The translations under genes were made by a program, and so were the position numbers. From Candidatus Woesearchaeota archaeon (GTDB lineage: Archaea; Nanobdellota; Nanobdellia; Woesearchaeales; DSVV01): a stretch of 9,492 nt of DNA. Positions 5,653 to 9,492 of the stretch are shown here, piece by piece (within the stretch, counting starts at the first letter, position 1; each line of letters begins with the position of its first letter). The notes below the pieces were generated by a model. It had not been told where the DNA came from and did not search any database. It saw only the letters and a program-made list of their open reading frames with translations. Location of the stretch: assembly GCA_016205905.1 (NCBI GenBank), contig JACQSP010000047.1, positions 1 through 9,492 on the forward strand, given 5' to 3'.

Positions 5653-5683
5653 TGGCTTCGCCCTAGAACTAAAAAAATACAAA
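5653..5683 (-). repeat. Dispersed repeat end, copy 1
   Basis: Read on the minus strand, this 31-base stretch begins TTTGTATTTTTTTAGTTC and ends TAGGGCGAAGCCA. The end of the other element at 8094-8124 matches it at most positions, with compensating single-base gaps around CTAGG. The shared sequence carries a small GGC-GAA-GCC hairpin, hinting at a common origin or common recognition by a protein. Confidence 0.6.
5671..5677 (-). terminator. T7 tract downstream of the thrombospondin-repeat gene
   Basis: On the minus strand this is a run of seven T about 40 bases past the TAA stop at 5718-5720, adequate for archaeal U-tract termination. It is also the outer flank of the structured element, so the element could end transcripts arriving from either side. 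Confidence 0.4.
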
Positions 5684-5717
5684 CAATCTAAAGAACATAA
5701 CTCTTATTCTTATTAAC

Positions 5718-7907
5718 TTAACACTCAACACTTCCTGTTTCTTCGCCTAATGTAAAGAATCCTGGGCCGTTTGTTAGCTCTACACAATATGGCTCAACAT
5801 GCTCTTCGTCGTCTAAGACTTTAACACAGGCTTGATTGAATCTGCAGGTTTTCTTCTCTGTGTTTCCTGCTGTTGGGTTTTCTGCACAGTCAAATAACAT
5901 ATTATCCCCTGCATAATGCGCCTGATGCACGCCTTTATATCCGAGAATACCTTCATCTCTCCATCCAGTGATATATGCTTTTTGCGTGGTTGTTGCTTGT
6001 TGTTGACCAGCACCTGTAAAATATTCTTTCCAGCTGAAACCCTGCGGAGTTGATGGGCTTGATACGCCTTGCTCAGTTGCAAGCCCTGTAGAAAATGATT
6101 TCTCTTTTGTGCAGCTGTTATATAAATAAATGACATAATGCATCTGCCCTATTAACTTTACTGAGAATCCATATCTGTAAATGGTATTTGTTAGCTGCTC
6201 TTTTTCTCCTGCAATGTTGACGACAAATAATTTTCCTGCGCCTTGATCCCAATCATAGTAGAATGAAGGCACTTCTACACTACCACCTGCAATTAAGTCT
6301 TGATCAGTATCATCTCCTCTGTAATATTGAACATGGCAGACGTTTGAATAAAGATAATATTCTAATCTTGAGCCTAACCAGCCTTCTGACCACTTGTCAA
6401 ACAATGTTCCAAATACAACCTCTACTCTCGACCTGAATTCAAAGTCTAAATTATCCATAACCTTGCCAAACAGAACATTTGCGTTTTGGCATTCTGGCAT
6501 TTCATGCCCCATCTTTGCATGGCTTTCACATTCATTTAGAATTCTTTCCTGCTCATCGTCTGGATCAGCGCCTACTTCTACTTTTCCAAAACCCTCTTTT
6601 TCTGACAAGGTATTGTCTTTCAAAAACCATTTCCCCTCTTCTTCAAATATTTCACAGCCTTTACACAATTCTTTTTTCCCTGTTTTTTGGTTTATTTTAT
6701 ATATCTCGTCGCCGAATAAGCCTTTGTCTCTGAAGAAATATTGGCCGACAATGTTTTCGCCTTGATTAAGATTGACAATTAAATCACCTTCTGGGTCGAA
6801 ATTGTTATAACCTGCGGTGAATGGTTGGGGTGGCTGTTGTGTTCCTTGTGCTTCGGTCTGTGCTTCTAACTGTGGTGCCTTGCCTGTTGCCTGCTCAACA
6901 TATTTAGGCGGCACATCTTTCCCATAAACAGATTTACCATTCTCTTCGAACAGACAAAGTCCGTTTGCGCAATTTGGTTGTTTAAGATAATCTTTCATTT
7001 GTTCAGTTGTGAGAGCCCCCATATCATGTAACATTTCCCCTGATTGATGATATCTTTTCCAAGTTCCGTCGCCATTTGACACAAATTTATATCCGCCAGG
7101 AGAATATAATGTTTTACCGTTTTGATTTCCATAATCTGTAATCTTTTGTTCTGCTTGGGTGAGTTCTTCTTGTGTATATTTTGGTTTAGCAGAAGTTTTT
7201 GCTTTTGTCTTTTCTTTATCTGCTCCTTCTTTGCTCTTAGCTTCTTCTGCTTTTTTATCTGTTTCTATTTCTTTTTGTGCTTTTTTTATTTGCGCTTTTG
7301 TAGGTTTTGCTGATTGGTCATTAGGATCAGTGCCAGCAACAATTTCTATATTATCGTCAACACCATCGCCATCAGAATCAGAAATGGTTGGCTCTGTGCT
7401 TTTTTCCAAAACTTCTTCACCATCAGAAAGGCCATCTTCGTCACTATCTTTCTTTAGCGGGTCAGAATTAACAACAGCATATTCGTCGCCATCTGTTAGT
7501 CCATCACCATCAGAATCAGCATTATTTGGATTTGTACCTAATGATTGTTCTAAACTGTCTGCTAACCCATCATTGTCTGTATCTTTTTCAGTTTTTTGTT
7601 TTTCTTGTTCTTGTTTTGGTTCATCAACACCCGGCAACAAACCACTGGAATGCAATAATCCCGGCTCATATAATAAATTAGTATCTCCACCCGTGCCTTT
7701 TCCGATTTTCAACAAATTTTCAGGGGACAATGTGCCTAGCTCATCGCCAATCTTTGTCAATATTTTAGATTTTGATAAATCAACATTTCCCTGCTCATCT
7801 TTTAAGTTTGTGAACAGCATAGAAACAGAAAACACAGCTACAACTATTGCAACAAAGATTAAAGCCTTTCTATACCCTCTTTTTACATGATGTTTTGGAT
7901 AAGCCAT
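5718..7907 (-). CDS. Membrane-anchored surface protein with calcium-binding thrombospondin type 3 repeats
   Basis: The 729 residues start with a basic tail and one membrane span (about 14-34), without a clear cleavage site, so the body is probably outside the cell on an N-terminal anchor. Residues about 108-197 hold thrombospondin type 3-like repeats: DTDNDGLADSLE, ADSDGDGLTDGDE, DSDEDGLSDGEE and DSDGDGVDDNIE. Their Asp residues would bind calcium and stiffen a stalk. A Lys/Glu/Ala-rich probable coiled coil follows (201-240), then a Gln/Pro linker (about 345-365). A large unassigned region comes next, and the C-terminal tail 669-729 has five cysteines (674, 688, 694, 708, 729). A MORN-like phrase (GTWKRYHQSGE) occurs near 282. 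No enzyme motif was seen. Adhesion or S-layer association is inference. No Shine-Dalgarno precedes ATG 7907; a TATA box 30 bases upstream supports a leaderless start. Confidence 0.88.
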   Translation of the reverse strand: MAYPKHHVKRGYRKALIFVAIVVAVFSVSMLFTNLKDEQGNVDLSKSKILTKIGDELGTLSPENLLKIGKGTGGDTNLLYEPGLLHSSGLLPGVDEPKQEQEKQKTEKDTDNDGLADSLEQSLGTNPNNADSDGDGLTDGDEYAVVNSDPLKKDSDEDGLSDGEEVLEKSTEPTISDSDGDGVDDNIEIVAGTDPNDQSAKPTKAQIKKAQKEIETDKKAEEAKSKEGADKEKTKAKTSAKPKYTQEELTQAEQKITDYGNQNGKTLYSPGGYKFVSNGDGTWKRYHQSGEMLHDMGALTTEQMKDYLKQPNCANGLCLFEENGKSVYGKDVPPKYVEQATGKAPQLEAQTEAQGTQQPPQPFTAGYNNFDPEGDLIVNLNQGENIVGQYFFRDKGLFGDEIYKINQKTGKKELCKGCEIFEEEGKWFLKDNTLSEKEGFGKVEVGADPDDEQERILNECESHAKMGHEMPECQNANVLFGKVMDNLDFEFRSRVEVVFGTLFDKWSEGWLGSRLEYYLYSNVCHVQYYRGDDTDQDLIAGGSVEVPSFYYDWDQGAGKLFVVNIAGEKEQLTNTIYRYGFSVKLIGQMHYVIYLYNSCTKEKSFSTGLATEQGVSSPSTPQGFSWKEYFTGAGQQQATTTQKAYITGWRDEGILGYKGVHQAHYAGDNMLFDCAENPTAGNTEKKTCRFNQACVKVLDDEEHVEPYCVELTNGPGFFTLGEETGSVEC

Positions 7908-7930
7908 GTATTAACTAAATCTTTAAGGGG

Positions 7931-7943
7931 TTATATATATAAA
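7931..7943 (-). promoter_or_regulatory. TATA box for the thrombospondin-repeat gene
   Basis: On the minus strand this reads TTTATATATATAA, centred 30 bases before ATG 7907, which gives a leaderless or nearly leaderless start. No ribosome site is present in between. Confidence 0.55.
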
Positions 7944-7965
7944 GTTTACTATATGTTAACTTTAT
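7939..7965. promoter_or_regulatory. Inverted repeat overlapping the BRE/TATA of the thrombospondin-repeat gene
   Basis: ATAAAGTT (7939-7946) and its exact complement AACTTTAT (7958-7965), spaced by 11 bases, have half-site centres about 19 bp apart. The pair covers the upstream edge of the TATA box and the BRE, where a bound dimeric repressor would block TFB/TBP. AT-rich composition makes chance occurrence plausible. Confidence 0.3.
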
Positions 7966-7985
7966 GCAAGAATTCAAATAGACAA

Positions 7986-8124
7986 TTTGTATTTGTTTAG
8001 ATACTCTATTCGTTCTTCGCTATTCGTCATTCGTTATTCGTAACGAAAAACTAAAAACGAAGAACGAATAACAGTTTTATCATAATGGACGGGTGGCTTC
8101 ACCTAGGAACAAAACAAATACAAA
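7986..8124. repeat. Inverted-repeat element between divergent genes, with 14-base tandem units
   Basis: Terminal inverted repeats of 13 bases, TTTGTATTTGTTT at 7986-7998 and its exact complement at 8112-8124, bound a 139-bp element. Inside, TATTCGTTCTTCG (8007-8019) pairs exactly with 8058-8070. An inner stem TTCGTTA (8030-8036) pairs with 8041-8047 around a TTCG loop. The left arm is built of three 14-base units starting at 8006, 8020 and 8034, each beginning YTATTCGT. The right side carries the GGTG-GCTT-CACC hairpin (8092-8103) and CCTAGG. It lies between the divergent surface-protein and toxin-antitoxin genes and encodes nothing. Confidence 0.68.
8094..8124 (-). repeat. Dispersed repeat end, copy 2
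   Basis: Read on the minus strand, it begins TTTGTATTTGTTTTGTTCC and ends TAGGTGAAGCCA. It aligns over its length with 5653-5683 and has the same orientation. Both copies lie at the right end of otherwise different structured elements. Confidence 0.6.
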
Positions 8125-8127
8125 AAG

Positions 8128-8135
8128 TTTATATA
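8128..8135 (+). promoter_or_regulatory. TATA box of the toxin-antitoxin operon
   Basis: TTTATATA, predicting a start near 8157 and a leader of about 24 bases that includes the Shine-Dalgarno site at 8169-8175. It overlaps the left half of the candidate operator. Confidence 0.5.
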
Positions 8136-8160
8136 TAAGTAATTATATACTACTTATATA
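8132..8160. promoter_or_regulatory. Candidate toxin-antitoxin operator (10-bp inverted repeat)
   Basis: TATATAAGTA (8132-8141) and its exact complement TACTTATATA (8151-8160) are separated by nine bases. The half-sites, 19 bp centre to centre, flank the region between the TATA box and the predicted start. Ribbon-helix-helix antitoxins typically bind such palindromes in their own promoter, so autorepression is a reasonable inference. Confidence 0.5.
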
Positions 8161-8168
8161 TTGACTAT

Positions 8169-8175
8169 AGGTGAT
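8169..8175 (+). promoter_or_regulatory. Shine-Dalgarno AGGTGAT of the antitoxin
   Basis: AGGTGAT, five bases before ATG 8181, is a near-perfect match to the archaeal 16S 3' end and decides the antitoxin start. Confidence 0.65.
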
Positions 8176-8180
8176 ATATA

Positions 8181-8408
8181 ATGAACAAGGTTACAACAAT
8201 CCAATTAAGCAAAACAATAGTTAAATCAATGAAACAGATTAAAGAATATCCTAGACAAACATATAGTGAATTAATAAATAATATGATTATTTTATATAAA
8301 CAAGTAAAAAACAAAAACCAGTATGATGAATTTCTGCATATGATTCAGCAGCCAAAAATGAAAGAGTTATGGGACAATAAAGAAGACGAGGCATGGGAGA
8401 ATGTTTAA
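8181..8408 (+). CDS. Antitoxin, ribbon-helix-helix (archaeal VapB/CopG-like), type II system
   Basis: The 75-residue protein opens with TTIQLSKTIVKSMKQIKEYP followed by YSELINNMIILY. This is the strand-helix-helix pattern seen in archaeal RHH antitoxins (VTTIQV...LKxLKxYPRESYxEVI). The C-terminal part (PKMKELWDNKEDEAWENV) is acidic with tryptophans, the usual toxin-clamping tail. Antitoxins of this kind bind DNA as dimers through the N-terminal strand and neutralise the toxin through the tail. The toxin gene overlaps by eight bases (8401-8408), so the two are translationally coupled. The candidate operator upstream fits autorepression. Confidence 0.8.
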   Translation: MNKVTTIQLSKTIVKSMKQIKEYPRQTYSELINNMIILYKQVKNKNQYDEFLHMIQQPKMKELWDNKEDEAWENV

Positions 8409-8715
8409 GGCTGGAGATGTAGTGCTGGCTAAAGTTCAGTTTACAGATACTTTTGAAATCAAAACAAGGCCAGCATTGATATTATTTGAAGAATATGATA
8501 ATATTGTTGTTGCAGGTATTACAAGTAATCTGACTATGAAAGGCATTTCTATAACAAAAGCAGAAGGTGCTGTTAAGGATAGTGTTATTAAACTAAATTA
8601 TCTGTTTACAATATCTAAAACAATGATTGAAAAGAACTTATTTTCAATATCCAAAGAAAAAAAGAAATTAGTATTCGAGGAATTAGTTGGAAAGTTAAAA
8701 AAACTAACTGAATAA
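8401..8715 (+). CDS. MazF/PemK-family toxin (endoribonuclease)
   Basis: The 104 residues fit the family length of about 105-115. The N-terminus FKAGDVVLAKVQFTDTFEIK followed by TRPALILF matches the GDIVLVxFPFTDxxxxKxRPALVLS signature. Arg23 and the Thr41-Ser42 pair (AGITSNL) are at the positions of the catalytic Arg and Thr of MazF RNases. Such enzymes cut single-stranded RNA at short motifs and arrest translation; the motif for this one cannot be read from sequence. A GGGAGA within the antitoxin end, just before ATG 8401, may assist coupling. It could act in stress response, phage defence or simple persistence of the locus. Confidence 0.85.
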   Translation: MFKAGDVVLAKVQFTDTFEIKTRPALILFEEYDNIVVAGITSNLTMKGISITKAEGAVKDSVIKLNYLFTISKTMIEKNLFSISKEKKKLVFEELVGKLKKLTE

Positions 8716-8716
8716 T

Positions 8717-8750
8717 GTTAGTAAATAATGTTAGTAAAACTAACACATTA
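8717..8750. terminator. Hairpin between convergent genes, possible two-way terminator
   Basis: TGTTAGT (8729-8735), loop AAA, and ACTAACA (8739-8745) form a perfect stem. The stretch AATGTTAGTAAA is also present twice in tandem. It fills the 37-base gap between the toxin stop (8715) and the stop of the minus-strand gene (8753). Hairpins are not strictly needed for archaeal termination, so its role is uncertain. Confidence 0.35.
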
Positions 8751-8752
8751 AT

Positions 8753-9295
8753 CTATCTCGGAAGAATACATTTCAGACAATAATCTTCTTCTGAAAGTGG
8801 TTTCTGTAATCCTTTAACCCTATAAAATTCATAATTGGGTTTATGGATTGCTATTTTTCTTAAAATCCATGAGTCATCTTCTTTTTTATATGTAAATGAA
8901 TCATTGTAAAAAGTATCGCCCATCTTATATCTTGCCAATACAATTACAAATTCATTAAATTTTGGCTCATTTTTTTGAAGGTAGTCAAGATAAAAGGCAG
9001 GATCATCTCTCAATAATCTTTTTACCTCGCTAAATTTAAAGTATTGTGGTGAAGTAAATATCTGCCTTAATCTTTGTTTTTCATTTCTCAAAGGTTCATC
9101 TTCTATATCTTGTATTATGTTAGCTAATCTTCTGTAAGTAAATATCTCTTTTAATTTTGCATACCTTTTTGGGGAACCATTCATAAATCTTCTGTTTGTT
9201 GAAAATTGAGAAGTGTCCATAGCTAACCCTGCTTCCCTGCAAATTTCATTGTATTCATCAAAACAGATTTCTTCAAGTTCAAAATGCCGCTTCAT
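8753..9295 (-). CDS. Hypothetical protein, 180 residues
   Basis: The protein is rich in Lys, Arg, Glu and aromatic residues, with predicted helices in the first 130 residues, for example RLANIIQDIEDEPLRNEKQR and KFSEVKRLLRD. A beta-like C-terminal part contains YNDSFTYKKEDDSWILRKIA and ends in a CxxC (CLKC). It has no signal peptide or membrane span and I recognise no family. The C-terminal strand pattern faintly recalls NTF2-like folds, but not enough to claim. A TATA box 28 bases upstream and no Shine-Dalgarno fit a leaderless start at ATG 9295. It is convergent with the toxin gene and not part of that operon. Confidence 0.75.
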   Translation of the reverse strand: MKRHFELEEICFDEYNEICREAGLAMDTSQFSTNRRFMNGSPKRYAKLKEIFTYRRLANIIQDIEDEPLRNEKQRLRQIFTSPQYFKFSEVKRLLRDDPAFYLDYLQKNEPKFNEFVIVLARYKMGDTFYNDSFTYKKEDDSWILRKIAIHKPNYEFYRVKGLQKPLSEEDYCLKCILPR

Positions 9296-9318
9296 TAATA
9301 GTAGGAATAAAAGAGGGA

Positions 9319-9326
9319 TTTATAAA
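9319..9326 (-). promoter_or_regulatory. TATA box for the 180-residue gene
   Basis: On the minus strand it reads TTTATAAA within TGTTTATAAATCCC, centred 28 bases before ATG 9295. It places the start at or next to the ATG and argues against the 67-codon frame that overlaps this promoter. Confidence 0.55.
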
Positions 9327-9394
9327 CATTTGGCTGGATTTCTGTGATTTTTTCGTGATTTTTCTATAACTTTTTCTTTGATAATAATCAAACG

Positions 9395-9492
9395 GCTCTG
9401 TCCCAAATCTCACTTCGTTCGGGTTAGCAGCTTCAAATCCTCGCAGTGTAAGGTTAATGCTGACGTTCCCCGTAGGGGGCAAGTCCCCCTTG
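9395..9492. repeat. GC-richer palindromic stretch at right edge, probably a truncated repeat
   Basis: This stretch is visibly richer in G and C than the rest of the window. It contains overlapping, mutually exclusive stems: CCCC (9468-9471) can pair with GGGG (9475-9478), or AGGGGG (9474-9479) with CCCCCT (9485-9490). It also has the motif CTTCGTTCGGG. A minus-strand 67-codon frame crosses it but contains the promoter of the next gene, so it is not called. The element continues past the window. It may be another intergenic repeat or part of an RNA gene; nothing identifies it. Confidence 0.4.

Larger units (their letters stand above)
5365..5680. repeat. Structured 316-bp intergenic inverted-repeat element (shares right end with 7986-8124)
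   Basis: It starts at the base after the Fic stop codon and fills the gap to the convergent surface-protein gene. Terminal inverted repeats: GTTCTAG (5375-5381) with CTAGAAC (5663-5669), flanked outside by T5 and A7, each followed inward by a mini-hairpin (GGAC-GAA-GTCC at 5388-5398; GGC-TTC-GCC at 5654-5662). A second pair is 5415-5428 with 5562-5575 (14 bp). A third is 5438-5448 with 5550-5560 (11 bp). Internal hairpins are 5453-5465, 5471-5478 with 5492-5499, and 5503-5515 with 5538-5550 (13 bp). Direct repeats of GAAAGCTTGAA also occur. No coding ORF lies inside. It may be a non-autonomous mobile repeat or a folded RNA. Confidence 0.7.

Noticed and set aside
7159..7890. 243-codon plus-strand frame opposite the surface-protein gene
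   Set aside because: It is the antisense of the Asp/Ser/Lys-rich repeats, giving a Ser/Phe/Pro-rich sequence. It has no start signal of its own, and the minus-strand frame has a membrane anchor, recognisable repeats and a promoter.
8006..8047. Short CRISPR-like array
   Set aside because: The three 14-base units are directly abutted with no spacers, and the block is part of one hairpin. There are no cas genes in the window.
9420..9450. Possible tRNA T-arm (TTCAAAT flanked by short arms)
   Set aside because: The bases flanking TTCAAAT do not form the five-pair T stem, and no acceptor, anticodon or D arm can be built on either strand.
9279..9482. 67-codon minus-strand frame at the right edge
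   Set aside because: It contains the TATA box and leaderless start region of the gene at 9295, overlaps that gene, has no ribosome site, and its N-terminal half is translated palindromic repeat DNA.

Overview
The window looks like an AT-rich archaeal chromosome segment, probably from a DPANN-type lineage (Woesearchaeota or Pacearchaeota-like). The grounds are TATA boxes about 25-30 bases upstream of leaderless start codons, GGAGG or GGTGAT Shine-Dalgarno sites on other genes, a regulator made of two fused Lrp/AsnC modules, surface proteins with N-terminal membrane anchors, and a RHH/MazF toxin-antitoxin pair. The lineage is inferred from style; there is no marker gene.

Layout, left to right. 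Positions 1-1572 (minus) hold the first 524 codons of a membrane-anchored exported protein that runs off the left edge. Its 5' leader carries a 134-bp MITE-like insertion with terminal inverted repeats and an 8-bp direct duplication (1583-1732). A possible 21-codon plus-strand ORF follows. Positions 1954-2854 (minus) form a probable small operon: a 17-codon leaderless ORF, a 42-residue single-span membrane protein, and a 186-residue alpha/beta protein of unknown function. This operon diverges from a tandem Lrp regulator (3213-4241), with two TATA boxes about 40 bp apart. Between the plus-strand TATA box and the regulator lies a large nested inverted repeat (2998-3183). A Fic-domain AMP-transferase-like gene with its own leaderless promoter follows (4303-5364).

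A 316-bp structured element (5365-5680) fills the convergent gap before a 729-residue anchored surface protein with calcium-binding thrombospondin type 3 repeats (5718-7907, minus). A second structured element (7986-8124), whose right end is near-identical to that of the first, separates this gene from a toxin-antitoxin operon (8181-8715). That operon's promoter overlaps a perfect 10-bp inverted repeat. A convergent orphan gene of 180 residues (8753-9295, minus) follows, and the right edge is a GC-richer palindromic stretch that looks like part of another repeat.

The recognisable genes are two cell-surface proteins, one transcription regulator and two protein-modifying or RNA-cutting systems (Fic, MazF). 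The least conventional content is between the genes: four of the longer intergenic gaps hold long inverted-repeat elements, two of which share an end sequence and one of which has the hallmarks of a transposed MITE. The 42-residue membrane protein operon facing the Lrp regulator is the best candidate for an undescribed functional unit.
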